This document shows, piece by piece, positions 8,172-18,090 of a stretch of DNA of 64,000 nucleotides. This stretch comes from Clostridium_AM sp900759715 (GTDB lineage: Bacteria > Bacillota > Clostridia > Clostridiales > Clostridiaceae): contig CAAEXF010000139.1 in assembly GCA_900759715.1 (NCBI GenBank), forward strand, positions 15,323-79,322. Reading direction: 5' to 3'. The notes under the pieces are model-generated. The model worked only from the letters and a program-made list of their open reading frames with translations, was not told the origin of the DNA and did not search any database. Position 1 is the first letter of the stretch, and the number at the start of each line of letters is the position of its first letter. Position numbers and translations under genes: made by a program.

Positions 8172-8497
8172 ATATAGAGGTCAAAGGCCGAAAATTGACT
8201 TACACCCCGGGCTGTGTTTCCAAGCTTCAGTCCGTTAAAAACTTTTAGTCAGTCTAAAGCTTGTGTTTTAGACGACCTAAGAACTTAGATAAACTCGCTA
8301 CGCTCAGTCGGACCAACTTATCAATTAGCATTGATAAGTCGCTCGTGAAAAGCCATTTAGGCTTTTCACCAATATCTAAGATTCTAAGGTTGTCTTAAAA
8401 CACTTCACTAAGACTGACACAAAGTTTTTAAATCTACCTTCAGCTTTGGAAACACATCCCTTTGTGTAAGTCAATTTTCTAGTTTGAAACTCTATAT
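8172..8497. repeat. Long palindromic intergenic element, family A copy 2
   Basis: The arms are nearly identical to those of the copy at 14-241. They add a 16-bp perfect stem (8190-8205 with 8464-8479) and an outer ATATAGAG/CTCTATAT pair (8172-8179 with 8490-8497). The loop carries an extra segment with two small hairpins: ACTTATCA/TGATAAGT around GCAT-type bases, and GTGAAAAGCC/GGCTTTTCAC. The differing loop suggests nested insertion or loop exchange. Confidence 0.8.
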
Positions 8498-8580
8498 AGA
8501 GATAAATATGTAAATTTCATAATATGCTTTAGCATACTAAGGTCGCAAATAAGATGTGTATACATATTATAAAGTGAAAC

Positions 8581-8694
8581 TTGAACCAAGTGGGGGTTAA
8601 TGAGGAGTTAAGCAGAAATTCTAATGAAAAGGTGGTTAGGGAAGAGATGGCATTAACGATTTTGATTACATTTTATTTTTCTCTTCTTCTATAA
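8581..8694 (+). CDS. Possible small membrane peptide (37 codons)
   Basis: A TTG-initiated frame gives a hydrophilic start (NQVGVNEELSRNSNEK) and a hydrophobic end (MALTILITFYFSLLL), which looks like a natural small protein or a truncated gene. The ribosome site is poor (AAGTGAAAC). I recognise no family. It may be chance or a remnant. Confidence 0.2.
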   Translation: MNQVGVNEELSRNSNEKVVREEMALTILITFYFSLLL

Positions 8695-8764
8695 AAATTA
8701 TCAATGTAAATTATAGATAAATAAAAAATGGAAATGTATGTAAAAGTATAATAAAATGTACATA

Positions 8765-8793
8765 TGGACAAATATATATAATATGGATATAAT
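8765..8793 (+). promoter_or_regulatory. Promoter of the degV gene
   Basis: TGGACA (8765-8770) and TATAAT (8788-8793) are 17 bases apart, 56 bases upstream of the DegV start codon. Confidence 0.65.
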
Positions 8794-8849
8794 GCTAAAT
8801 TATATTAAGGTTTATTTTACTAAAAGTAATTTTGCTGGGAGGGATTTAA

Positions 8850-9719
8850 ATGGATACAGTAATATTAATCGATTCCTGTAGTGATTTACCACTTAAATAT
8901 ATAGAGGAAAATAATATTCCTTACCTGCCTTTTACTTATGAACTTAAAGGCGTTGAGCATAAGGATGATTTTTGGAAAACTGCAAGTTATAAAGGATTTT
9001 TTGATGCATTAAGAGCTGGAGAGATGTCTACTACATCGCAGGTGAATTTTAGATTATATTATGATGAATTTAAAAAGTATGTGGAACAAGGAAAATCAGT
9101 TATATATATAGGATTTTCTTCAGCATTAAGCGGCTCCACAAGTAGTGCGCAGCTAGCAAGAGAACAAATAATAGAAGAATATAAAAATGCTGATATAACA
9201 GTAATAGATAGTAAAAGTGCATCTTTAGGATTAGGACTTTTGATTTACTACGCTTATGACATGCTTAAAAAAGGAGCCTCAAAAGATGAAATTATAAATT
9301 GGATAGAGCAAAATAAACTAAAGGTAAATCATTGGTTTACGCCAGAAGATCTAAATCATCTAAAAAGAGGGGGAAGAATATCCGGTACTGCAGCTATGGT
9401 TGGAACCTTGCTTCATATAAAGCCAATATTATTTGTAGATAACCAGGGAAGACTTATTCCAGTTGAAAAAGTAAAGGGAAGAAAGAAAGCTTTAAAGACT
9501 CTTGTGGAAAAATTAAGCAAGAAAATAGTTAATTCAGAAGAACAGGTAATAGCTATAAGTCATGGAGATTGTATTGAGGATGCTGAGTATGTAAGAGATT
9601 TAATTCTTGAACAATACAAGGTTAAAGATGTAATTATAAACAACATTGGTCCTGTGGTAGGTTCTCACACTGGAGCTGGTCTAGTTGCGCTATTTTTTAT
9701 GGGAGATTGTAGGGAATAA
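8850..9719 (+). CDS. DegV family fatty-acid-binding protein
   Basis: The 289-aa cytosolic protein belongs to the DegV/FakB family, which binds a fatty acid between two domains and in other Firmicutes presents it to the FakA kinase. Visible signatures are TVILIDSCSDLP at the N terminus, YIGFSSALSGSTSSA near residue 90, DSKSASLGLGL, and a C-terminal GPVVGSHTGAGLVALFF. Length matches the family. The ATG follows GGGAGGG. It has its own promoter (8765-8793). No fakA gene is nearby. Physiological role beyond lipid binding is inference. Confidence 0.92.
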   Translation: MDTVILIDSCSDLPLKYIEENNIPYLPFTYELKGVEHKDDFWKTASYKGFFDALRAGEMSTTSQVNFRLYYDEFKKYVEQGKSVIYIGFSSALSGSTSSAQLAREQIIEEYKNADITVIDSKSASLGLGLLIYYAYDMLKKGASKDEIINWIEQNKLKVNHWFTPEDLNHLKRGGRISGTAAMVGTLLHIKPILFVDNQGRLIPVEKVKGRKKALKTLVEKLSKKIVNSEEQVIAISHGDCIEDAEYVRDLILEQYKVKDVIINNIGPVVGSHTGAGLVALFFMGDCRE

Positions 9720-10172
9720 AGTTTAGTTTGAGTTGGGTATCTACACTTAAGGATTATAGAGATTCGGTAGATCTTCTCATTCTAGAAATAGAAAAAATAA
9801 TTGAATAAAACTTAGTATAAAAAAATTTTTTGATTTTTGAAGCGAAAAAGAATGTTTAATCGTCTATATTTATGAAGACTTGAAAGTTAAATATAGGACA
9901 CTTAAACATGAATATGAAAAATATATTAATATTGGAGTTAATGACTCTGAGTTTATATGATGAAATAATTTGTATTTTAAGGATCCAGTATCATTGTAAG
10001 CATATATAAACTTTTTTGTTAAAACTACGAAACTAAATATAGGTATATAAATAAATTTTGGATTAGTTTTATAGCAAAACACCGATATATGGTGTATAAT
10101 ATGAAGAAAATACTACAAAGTGAAAAATTTTCATTAAATTGTAAGTATATTTAAGAATGGGAGGTAAACTTA
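9720..10172. other. Intergenic region before the short CWB2 gene
   Basis: 453 AT-rich bases. A TATAAT at 10095-10100 may be the -10 of the next gene, but the bases 17 upstream (TAGCAA) are a poor -35. A 26-codon frame at 9728-9808 (ending in LLILEIEKIIE) has no ribosome site and may be a gene remnant. Confidence 0.4.
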
Positions 10173-11225
10173 ATGGTTAAAGGAAGAAGATTTTTAAGCA
10201 CTATGCTTACAGCATTGGTTCTTTCTATATCATTATGTGCAGCGAATGTACAAGCTGCTACAGTTACAAGAACTGATGGGGGATCAGGTGGAAGAATAGG
10301 TACAGCAAATAAAGTTGCTACAGACTTATTTGGAAAGGCATCAAATGTAATATTAGTAAATGGATATGGATATGCAGATGCTGTAAGTGCTACACCTCTT
10401 GCGAAGCAACTTAATGCACCTATACTTTTAACAGCAGGTGGAAGTACTTTAGAGCCAGAAGTGGCAGATACAATTCAAAATCTTGGAGCATCAAAAGTTT
10501 ACATAGTAGGGGGAACTGGTGTAGTATCTCCATTAATAGAAGCAAAGCTAAAAGCAAGCTATCAAGTTGAGCGTATAGCTGGAATAACAGATACTTCAAG
10601 AATGGGAACAAATGCAGAAGTTGCTAAACGAGTATTAAGCCTTAGTGGTAAAAAAGGTGCTGTATTAGTTAATGGACAAGATGGATATGCAGATGCATTA
10701 TCTGTAGCATCAATTGCAGCACAAAAAGGATATCCAGTATTATTCGGAACTTCAAAAGCAGTGGCACCTGTAGTGAAAGATGTTGTAAGTTCAAATAGTC
10801 TAAGTGTACTAGCTGTTGGAGGAGAAGGAGTTTTACCACAATCAGTAGTAAGTTCTGTTGGTGGAACAAAAATAACTCAAAACACTCCTGATAGATTTGC
10901 TACAAACTTAGCTGTGCTAAATTACTTTAAAAATACTGATGGCTTAGATTTCAGCAATATTTATGTAGCAGCTGGTGGTGCTACAAACGATCAGTTTGCT
11001 GATGCTCTTGTTGCTTCAGCAGCAGCAGCAAAAACAGGTTCACCACTTGTACTAAGCGGAGTTGGAGCAAATGCAAGTCAAATAGCTTTAGCTCAAGAAT
11101 ATATTTTATCCAACATAAAAGATACTTCTAAAGTTGTAATAGTAGGTGGTACTGCATCTGTTTCAGACAGTATTATGAACAGTTTACAAGCAGGAGATAG
11201 TCTTGAAGTTATATCTATAGAGTAG
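10173..11225 (+). CDS. Short cell-wall protein made only of CWB2 repeats
   Basis: The 350-aa protein has a signal peptide (cleavage likely after VQAA, residue 30). It then has three cell-wall-binding repeats of the CWB2 type, about 95-100 residues each (beginning near residues 42, 142 and 245). Diagnostic pieces are NVILVNGYGYADAVSATPLA, APILLTAGG and KVYIVGGTGVV. In Clostridioides difficile, three such repeats pack together and bind an anionic wall polymer non-covalently. Here there is no extra functional domain, so the protein may be a minor S-layer component or wall-occupancy protein. It precedes the large S-layer-like gene but has its own terminator. Start ATG follows GGGAGGT. Confidence 0.88.
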   Translation: MVKGRRFLSTMLTALVLSISLCAANVQAATVTRTDGGSGGRIGTANKVATDLFGKASNVILVNGYGYADAVSATPLAKQLNAPILLTAGGSTLEPEVADTIQNLGASKVYIVGGTGVVSPLIEAKLKASYQVERIAGITDTSRMGTNAEVAKRVLSLSGKKGAVLVNGQDGYADALSVASIAAQKGYPVLFGTSKAVAPVVKDVVSSNSLSVLAVGGEGVLPQSVVSSVGGTKITQNTPDRFATNLAVLNYFKNTDGLDFSNIYVAAGGATNDQFADALVASAAAAKTGSPLVLSGVGANASQIALAQEYILSNIKDTSKVVIVGGTASVSDSIMNSLQAGDSLEVISIE

Positions 11226-11257
11226 ATTGAAAGTAAAAAAATGCACAATAAAGTATT

Positions 11258-11307
11258 GGCAAGGATAGTATAATAATAAATTTTTCACTATCCTGCCTAT
11301 TTTTTTC
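11258..11307 (+). terminator. Terminator after the short CWB2 gene
   Basis: GGCAAGGATAGT pairs with ACTATCCTGCC (one bulged base) and is followed by TATTTTTTT. Confidence 0.8.
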
Positions 11308-11802
11308 CCTAACAAGGAGGAATTTTCAATTAGGTGTAGAATATATATTAGACAACAAAATTATACATAAGCAGACAATAAGTTTTCTATATTCCAGTAT
11401 ATGATTAAATGGATATTGTGGTTAAAATTACTAAAGAGTGGGGTATAGAAAAACTAGAAATGATGTTGTATAATAGAATCATAGTAAAGATTTCTAATAG
11501 ATGAATAAATTAATAAATTATGAATATAGTAGAAATGACGCTTAAGTTATGATATAATTAAGAGTGAGTTTTGGAAATCTTATCTATGAAAGGTTTTTTT
11601 AATAAAAATTAAATAAATTACACATAATTACTAGAATGTGTAGTACAAATATGTTATAATTAATCCTGTTTTAAAAATATGACCGAGCTACAACACTTTA
11701 CATAGGGCTTGGAAGTATTTTAATAAAGTATATATTTAAAAATATATATATATATTTTAGAATTTTAATTAAAATTCACTTAATCGAGGAGGGTATTACA
11801 AT
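11308..11802 (+). promoter_or_regulatory. Long upstream region and leader of the S-layer-like gene
   Basis: 495 non-coding bases. TATAAT motifs at 11553-11558 and 11655-11660 are candidate -10 boxes; neither has a good -35 (TAGAAT at 11632 for the second). If the second is used, the mRNA has a leader of about 135 bases. That leader contains an alternating AT hairpin and the palindrome GAATTTTAATTAAAATTC (11760-11777) before GAGGAGGGT. Long structured leaders are common on very abundant S-layer mRNAs and may stabilise them. Confidence 0.45.
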
Positions 11803-14800
11803 ATGAGTAAAAAAGGTACAAAAGCACTTGCAAGTGCTACACTTATGTCCTTAGTTTTAACAACAGCTCTATCAGCTGGCCCAGTTAAAGCAGCACCAGG
11901 AAAAGCAGAAAGAATTGGAGCAGCTGACAGATATGCAACAGCAGCACAAGTTGCTACAAAGAACTGGACAACTAGTGACAATGTAGTATTAGTATCAGGT
12001 GAAGGATATGCAGACGCAGTAAGTGCATCAGCATTAGCTAAAAAATTAAATGCACCAATACTTTTAACTACAGCAAAAACATTAAGCACAGATACAGCTA
12101 GCGCATTATCAAAATTAGGTGCTAAAAATGTATATGTTGTTGGTGGAGAAGCTTCAGTTTCAACAGCAGTAAGAAATGAATTAAAGAAAACTTACAGCTT
12201 AGTAGAATTAGGCGGAGCTAACAGATACGAAACTAACGTAGCTGTAGCACAAAAATTAGTTGACTTAGGAGTAGATCCAAGCAGCGTAATCATGGTTGGC
12301 GGAGAAGGATTCTCAGACGCTTTATCAGTAGCTCCAGTAGCAGCTGCTAAAGGACAAATCCTTTTACTAGGAATGAACAATGCTGACTACATGAAACCAG
12401 TACTTGACTTCGTAGCTAAGAATAAGTCAAAAGTTACTGTAGTTGGAACTAAAAATGTTATAAGCGAAGATATATTAAAGACTGTTAACGGAACAAGAGT
12501 TGACGGCGGAAAAGATAGATGGGATACAAACCAAAAAGTTTTAGCTAACTTCAAAGATACAGTTAAAATGGATAAATTATATGTTGCTTCAGCAGCATAC
12601 AATGCACAAGACAATGGATATGCAGATGCTCTAGTAGCTTCAGCTTTAGCTGGAAAATATGCTGCTCCATTAGTATTAGTTGATAAAGATGGAAATGAAG
12701 GAACAACTAACGCTTTAAATTACATCAAAAACAATGCTAAGAAAACAACTGATTTACAAGTTGTTGGTGGAACAGGTGTTGTTTCAGACAGCCTTTTAGG
12801 AAAAATAACAGATGCTGTTAATCCAAATGGTTCAACAGGAGATACAACTGTTAAATCAATAGAAGCAACTAGCTTAAACCAAATCAAAGTTGTATTTGGA
12901 ACTGATGTTGATTCAGACTCAGCAGAAAGCGTATCAAACTACAAAATAGATGGTACTAGTCTATCAGGTAATAAGAGCGATGACAACTATGCTACTGCAT
13001 CACTTCAAGATGATAATAGAACTGTTTTAATTACATTAAATTCTGGAAAAGATCAACAAAAAGACTATACTGTTTCAGTTAAAAATGGTGTTTTAGTTGC
13101 TGATAAAACAAAGAGTATAACAGCATTTGATCAAAAAGTTACATTTGCAGATACAACTGCTCCAACAGTAAGCTCTGTAAGTGTGAAAGGAAACAGCAAA
13201 TTAACAATCAAGTTCTCAGAACCTGTTAAAATGCCAGTTTCTTATGATTCAGCTGCAGACGCATATCGTCCAGATCAAAGTAGCCTATATTCTAAATTCA
13301 AAATAAATGGCCAAAATATATCAAGCTTTGGACTTGATACATCAAAGAGCGAAGTTAAACAAGCTACAATAGCAAAAGGTAAGCCAACAACAGGATCAAC
13401 TATAGTTTGGGCAGACCAAATAGACTTCTATTTTGCATCAAGACTTTCAGCAGGAAATAATACATTAAAGATTTCTGATGGAGATAGCAGTAATGGTGTA
13501 TTAGTAGATGCAGCATCTTTCACAGTTAAAGAAGTAAGCCAAAGCTTTAACGTTGACAATGTTACTACTAAGCCTGTAGTTAAAGAAGTTAAAGCTGATG
13601 CAGATGGAACTCTTTGGGTAAGATTTGATAGACCAATGGATTCATATACAGCTACAAAAGGATCTAACTATGGATTAAATGGTGATGATAAGCATATAGT
13701 AGATGGTAGCTTAAAAGAAAATGATTGCACAGTTAAGTTTAAGCATGTATCAGATATGAATAGCAATTCAAACACATTATATATAAGCAATAGTGTAAAA
13801 GATGCTTACGGAAATAAAGTTGATGATAATACAAGAGTAAGCTTCACAAAAGCTGATGATAAAACTGCACCTACAGTAACTAATGTTAATATGCCAGATA
13901 GTGAAACTATTCGTGTAACATTCAGCAAAGATATAGACAAGAATACTGCAATGGATTTAGCTAACTATAAGTTAAGAGATTCTAGCAATGTAGATATAAC
14001 TAGTCATATAAGAGTAGTTAAACCATCTTCTTTAAGTGTAAGTGATAGTACTACTGCTGGAACTATTACAAGAGATTACAATGTTAGTGATGACAATGTA
14101 TGGGATATAAAGATGTACAAAAATGCAAATGCTGCAAATTCTAGTGGCGATATAAATGATGATTGGAGATTAAATTCTTCCAAGTACAGTTTAACTATTA
14201 AAAATCTACAAGACACTACATCTAACCACAATGTTATGGGTGATTTTGATACAACATTAAATGGAACAGATGATGTACAACCTAAAATGTATCCAACTGC
14301 GTACAAAAAAGCTGATAGTGAGCATAAAGTTGTTGTGTTATTCTCAAAAGCAATGGATGGTGACTCTGTAACTAATAAGGATAACTACAAATACAAAAAT
14401 GGTGGAAATGATACTAAACAATTACCATCTGATACAAAAATTACAATCGGCAATGATAACAAGAGTGTAACTTTAGAGTTCCCAGATAGCTACTATGTAA
14501 ATGGTACTTCTGATCGTGATAATGATAACAGAGTAATGGGAATCCTTGGAATGAACTTAAAAGATCAAGCTGGAAATGTAATAGATGCATTTAATAATTC
14601 TTGTACAATATCAAATAGTAACACAGGCGGTTCCATCACTTATAAGGATAAGACTTATAGAATGGAAAGCGATATAGATGATCTAAAAGTTAGAGTACAA
14701 TTTACAAATCCTATTGATTCAGATACATTAGATAAATCATACTTTACACTTGCAGGATTACATCCTGATAGCGTAGGAACTGAAGGTTCTGATCTTGTAT

Positions 14801-15510
14801 TAAGATTTAATAAAGATAGCAAGATAGATAGCAGTACAACAGTACAACAAGTATACCAAGATCCAACTGCAGGAAAAGCTGTATCTATGAATATTGGTAA
14901 TAGTGGAAACAAAGCTAATGAATTAGCAGATAAACTTGATTTAATCAAGCTTTATGGTGCAAATGCTCTATTAACAATGGATTCTCATGTAAAAGATATA
15001 ACTGGTGCTTCAGTTACAGGTACTTACAGTATAGGTAAAGGCGGAACTGCAAATCAATCAGTATGGAACTATGAAGTAGCTCCAAAAACTACTTCAGACT
15101 ACTGGTATGCAACTACTGATGCTGGAATAAGACTAAATGCAACAGATGCAAGAGATGCAGCTGCAGTTGTATTAACATTTGATACAGTTCTTGACACTTC
15201 AGCTTCTAAAGTAAAAGCAGATGACTTTAGATTTAATATAAATGGTGTAGGTGCTGTAACAGCTGATAAAGTTGTAATCAGTGGAAATACATTAGTATTC
15301 TTATTTGGTGATACTACAAGCAGCAAGTTTAAATCTGGAAGCAAGAATGTAACAGTATCATTGAAGAATCAAAGCATTGATGTAGAAGCTTTAGCAGATG
15401 GAAATGGAGATAACGCTAAGTTCGTTCCATCAAGCGATGATAAATCTGTAACAAGAAGTGTTTACACATCTGATAAAGTAGACCTTAGCACACTTAAAGA
15501 ATTTAAATAA
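11803..15510 (+). CDS. Major S-layer-like protein: three CWB2 repeats plus Ig-like domains
   Basis: The 1235-aa protein has a signal peptide (cleavage after VKAA, about residue 31). Three CWB2 wall-binding repeats follow, to about residue 345. Then comes a series of beta-sandwich modules of the SbsA/Big-like type, recognisable by recurring KSIEATSLNQIKVVF, VRFDRPMDSYTA, IRVTFSKDIDKNTA and VVLFSKAMDGDS segments, each opening with a strand that ends in a phrase like 'F.K.MD'. Codon use and the strong GAGGAGGGT site suggest very high expression. It is the best S-layer candidate in the window. It is followed at once by a WaaL-like gene and the glycan cluster, so glycosylation of this protein is a reasonable inference. 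The paralogue at 48667 shares its whole layout. Confidence 0.9.
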   Translation: MSKKGTKALASATLMSLVLTTALSAGPVKAAPGKAERIGAADRYATAAQVATKNWTTSDNVVLVSGEGYADAVSASALAKKLNAPILLTTAKTLSTDTASALSKLGAKNVYVVGGEASVSTAVRNELKKTYSLVELGGANRYETNVAVAQKLVDLGVDPSSVIMVGGEGFSDALSVAPVAAAKGQILLLGMNNADYMKPVLDFVAKNKSKVTVVGTKNVISEDILKTVNGTRVDGGKDRWDTNQKVLANFKDTVKMDKLYVASAAYNAQDNGYADALVASALAGKYAAPLVLVDKDGNEGTTNALNYIKNNAKKTTDLQVVGGTGVVSDSLLGKITDAVNPNGSTGDTTVKSIEATSLNQIKVVFGTDVDSDSAESVSNYKIDGTSLSGNKSDDNYATASLQDDNRTVLITLNSGKDQQKDYTVSVKNGVLVADKTKSITAFDQKVTFADTTAPTVSSVSVKGNSKLTIKFSEPVKMPVSYDSAADAYRPDQSSLYSKFKINGQNISSFGLDTSKSEVKQATIAKGKPTTGSTIVWADQIDFYFASRLSAGNNTLKISDGDSSNGVLVDAASFTVKEVSQSFNVDNVTTKPVVKEVKADADGTLWVRFDRPMDSYTATKGSNYGLNGDDKHIVDGSLKENDCTVKFKHVSDMNSNSNTLYISNSVKDAYGNKVDDNTRVSFTKADDKTAPTVTNVNMPDSETIRVTFSKDIDKNTAMDLANYKLRDSSNVDITSHIRVVKPSSLSVSDSTTAGTITRDYNVSDDNVWDIKMYKNANAANSSGDINDDWRLNSSKYSLTIKNLQDTTSNHNVMGDFDTTLNGTDDVQPKMYPTAYKKADSEHKVVVLFSKAMDGDSVTNKDNYKYKNGGNDTKQLPSDTKITIGNDNKSVTLEFPDSYYVNGTSDRDNDNRVMGILGMNLKDQAGNVIDAFNNSCTISNSNTGGSITYKDKTYRMESDIDDLKVRVQFTNPIDSDTLDKSYFTLAGLHPDSVGTEGSDLVLRFNKDSKIDSSTTVQQVYQDPTAGKAVSMNIGNSGNKANELADKLDLIKLYGANALLTMDSHVKDITGASVTGTYSIGKGGTANQSVWNYEVAPKTTSDYWYATTDAGIRLNATDARDAAAVVLTFDTVLDTSASKVKADDFRFNINGVGAVTADKVVISGNTLVFLFGDTTSSKFKSGSKNVTVSLKNQSIDVEALADGNGDNAKFVPSSDDKSVTRSVYTSDKVDLSTLKEFK

Positions 15511-15540
15511 TATCAGTATAAGGTAAAGTTTAATAATTAG

Positions 15541-15575
15541 AGAGAAGGAAGATATATCTTCCTTCTTCTATTTAA
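15541..15575 (+). terminator. Terminator of the S-layer-like gene
   Basis: A perfect 24-base palindrome (15543-15566) formed by AGAAGGAAGATA and its complement, followed by a short T-rich stretch. Confidence 0.65.
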
Positions 15576-16081
15576 ATATTAGAACGGATATAATCATTTC
15601 AATTAAATTATTATAAAAACAAAGCAATTCAATAATTCATAAAAATAGTTAGGGCATATTCTAACTGAAAAATTAAATGCTACATATAAAGAGACTAATG
15701 GCTAAGGTATAGTACATATTTTAGTTATTAGTCTTTTGCTTTTTATATAATTTTAATGAGTAATTCCATTTATGTTTTACAATTGAAAAATATAACAGTG
15801 TATTACTTGATTTAGGGTATAATAAAAATTTTAAAAAATTAAGAAGAAAACTCCATTGATAAAAAAGTCAGTTTGCTAGTAATGTTATTAGAAATAAATA
15901 GCATAAATTTGAAGATGATTTTAAATATTTAAGTATGTTGTCATTGGACAAATTATTCATTTAATTATATTTATTTCACTTTATTATGGAATATTTGATT
16001 AAAAAAGTTGAAAATAGGTTGTAAATAAATTAATATTAAATTATATGAATTTATTTATTAATTTAGATGAGGGGTGAAAAA
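15576..16081. other. Intergenic region between S-layer and ligase genes
   Basis: About 500 AT-rich bases. The only clear structure is the hairpin at 15690-15745. A TATAAT at 15818-15823 lacks a good -35. No reading frame is convincing. Confidence 0.5.
15690..15745 (+). terminator. Second hairpin with T-tract downstream of the S-layer gene
   Basis: GACTAATGGCTAA (15693-15705) pairs along 13 positions (two G-U) with TTAGTTATTAGTC, followed by TTTTGCTTTTT. It may be a back-up terminator or end of a small RNA. Confidence 0.55.
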
Positions 16082-17905
16082 ATGTACGATGATTTATATG
16101 GAGAATCATATGGTGAAAACTGGTATTCGATAATACCTCTTGCTTTTTTAGTTTCTGTGGTGCCGTTGATTGTGTATGGAAAGATGATTAATCTTACAGG
16201 AGATTATTATAAGTACTGGAATGCAACGACAACAAGTTTAGATTTTTTTTCTTACTATAAAGCTATATGGATAATAATATCACTAATATTATGTACAATA
16301 GTTTTCGGTATAAAACTATTTAATAAGAGTATAGCAATACATAAAACTAAAATATATATACCTATGATTGTATATTCGGCCATGGTTATTCTTTCTACAG
16401 TTTTTTCAGATTTTAAAGAAATAGCTCTTTGGGGATTTGTAGAAAGATATGAAGGAATGTTAATAATTTTAGCTTATATAGCTATAATGTTTATCACTAT
16501 AAATTTGGTACAAAATGAAGTTAGTATAAAAGGAATACTTATTGCATTAATATGTTCTGCTGTAATTATTGGAACTATTGGGATATTTCAATACTTAGGA
16601 CATGATTTCTACAAGTCAATGTCCGGCAAAAAACTTATCCTTCCATCTCAATATCAGAACTTAGCATCACAGCTTAAGTTTGAATTTGGGGACAAGATAA
16701 TATATTCAACCTTATATCATTACAATTATGTAGGAAGCTATATGGCAATGTTGTTTCCGTTAACTTTTACACTTTTTATTTTAATTAAAAACAAATTTTA
16801 TAAAATCATCATGGCATTAGTTAGTCTACTTATGTTTCTAAATCTAATTTTATGTCATTCCCGTGCAGGAATTGTAGGTGGAATAACGGCAACCTTAGTA
16901 CTTATTATAACCCTTAGGAACTATTTTATAAAGAATTGGAAGCTTACAGCGGCAATATTAGTTGTGGCACTTATAGGTGGTGTAGGCTTTAATATATATT
17001 CAAAGGGAATGTTAAAAGCAAGAATTGGTTCTTTATTTAGTGATGCAGAAAGCTTAGCAAAAGGTTCTAATGTATCCTCACTTAGAGATGTAATAGCAAA
17101 AGATAAATCGTTGGAAATAGTATTCTCAGATAAGACTTTAAAGATACAAAGTGATAATGGAAACTTAACTTTTAAAGATGATAAAGATAATATTATAAAC
17201 AGCGAAATAAATAAACAAAGTGGACAAGTAATTCTTAAAGAGGATAAGTTTAAAGATTTTAATATTAATATACAAGATTATTCTACTAGCTCTGATAAAA
17301 GATATACTATGGATGTAAATAGAGGAAGTTTAAAAATACCTTTAGCTATTTATAATGATCACTTTAGTTTTACAAATACTAATGGTGACTCTTTAGAGAT
17401 AAAGGCTGCTGAAAAATGGGGATTTGAAGGTAAAGAAAAGTTAGGTTCTGCTAGAGGGTATATATGGTCAAGAAGCATTCCACTTTTAAAGCATTCAATA
17501 ATCCTAGGATATGGTCCAGACACTTTTGCAGCTAAATTTCCACAAGATGACTATGTAGGAAAGCTTGTAGCATATGATACAATTCAAATGCTTGTAGATA
17601 AGGCGCATAATTTATATCTTGAAAATGCAATTAATATAGGAGTGCTTGGATTAATAGCATTTCTAGCAATGCTCATTATATACTTTATATCCTGTGTAAA
17701 ATTATATTTTAAGAATGAATTTAATGATTTTTATTCTATAGTTGGAATAGCTATATTTACAGCTATTTGTGGATATTTAGGAGCTGGTTTTTTCAATGAT
17801 AGCGTAGTATCAGTAGCACCAGTATTTTGGGTGTTATTTGGAATAGGGATAAGTGTTAATTGTAAGCTGAAAGATGATAGAATTGGTAAAGAGAAGATTG
17901 ACTAA
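16082..17905 (+). CDS. O-antigen ligase / oligosaccharyltransferase-like membrane protein
   Basis: The 607-aa polytopic protein has about a dozen hydrophobic segments and the Wzy_C/WaaL pattern. LYHYNYVGSYMAMLFPL lies in the middle, LCHSRAGIVGG follows, and a conserved DKAHNLYLENAINIGVLGL sits near residue 505. Between membrane blocks is a large extracytoplasmic insertion of about 130 residues (roughly 315-445). Family members polymerise or transfer lipid-linked glycans outside the membrane. In Geobacillus S-layer clusters a protein of this class (WsaB) is proposed to move the glycan onto the S-layer protein. Position between the S-layer gene and the sugar genes suggests the same role here. 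The ATG at 16082 follows GAGGGGTG; an upstream ATG at 16067 lacks a site. Confidence 0.85.
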   Translation: MYDDLYGESYGENWYSIIPLAFLVSVVPLIVYGKMINLTGDYYKYWNATTTSLDFFSYYKAIWIIISLILCTIVFGIKLFNKSIAIHKTKIYIPMIVYSAMVILSTVFSDFKEIALWGFVERYEGMLIILAYIAIMFITINLVQNEVSIKGILIALICSAVIIGTIGIFQYLGHDFYKSMSGKKLILPSQYQNLASQLKFEFGDKIIYSTLYHYNYVGSYMAMLFPLTFTLFILIKNKFYKIIMALVSLLMFLNLILCHSRAGIVGGITATLVLIITLRNYFIKNWKLTAAILVVALIGGVGFNIYSKGMLKARIGSLFSDAESLAKGSNVSSLRDVIAKDKSLEIVFSDKTLKIQSDNGNLTFKDDKDNIINSEINKQSGQVILKEDKFKDFNINIQDYSTSSDKRYTMDVNRGSLKIPLAIYNDHFSFTNTNGDSLEIKAAEKWGFEGKEKLGSARGYIWSRSIPLLKHSIILGYGPDTFAAKFPQDDYVGKLVAYDTIQMLVDKAHNLYLENAINIGVLGLIAFLAMLIIYFISCVKLYFKNEFNDFYSIVGIAIFTAICGYLGAGFFNDSVVSVAPVFWVLFGIGISVNCKLKDDRIGKEKID

Positions 17906-17922
17906 ATAATATATAAATTTGT

Positions 17923-17968
17923 AAAAAAAGTGTAACAATAGGTATTTTTCTACTTGTTACACTTTTTT
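17923..17968 (+). terminator. Terminator after the ligase gene
   Basis: AAAAAAGTGTAACAA pairs with TTGTTACACTTTTTT around a 15-base centre and ends in a T-tract. Confidence 0.85.
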
Positions 17969-17971
17969 AAG

Positions 17972-18000
17972 TTTAAATGAGCTTACATACGTGTTATAAT
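17972..18000 (+). promoter_or_regulatory. Promoter of the rml / glycan operon
   Basis: TTTAAA (17972-17977) and TATAAT (17995-18000) are 17 bases apart, about 215 bases before rmlA. This implies a leader of roughly 210 bases. Confidence 0.6.
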
Positions 18001-18090
18001 AAATATGTCAAAATATAGGTTTATTAGTAAGTAATATATTTATTTTGTAGAGCTATATATAATAAAATTTTGAAAATATGAAATAAAAGG

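Larger units (their letters stand above)
8498..8849. other. Intergenic region before degV
   Basis: About 350 bases holding a doubtful 37-codon frame (8581-8694) and the degV promoter (8765-8793). Nothing else convincing is seen. Confidence 0.5.

Noticed and set aside
9728..9808. 26-codon frame after degV
   Set aside because: Protein-like composition but no start context; at most a remnant, too short to support.
9870..10082. 70-codon minus-strand frame between degV and the CWB2 gene
   Set aside because: No ribosome site, no recognisable motif, and AT-rich composition like the surrounding non-coding DNA.
11400..11470. Partial inverted repeat AGTTTTCTATA / TATAGAAAAACT upstream of the S-layer gene
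   Set aside because: Short, mismatched, with a long loop in AT-rich DNA; not distinguishable from chance.
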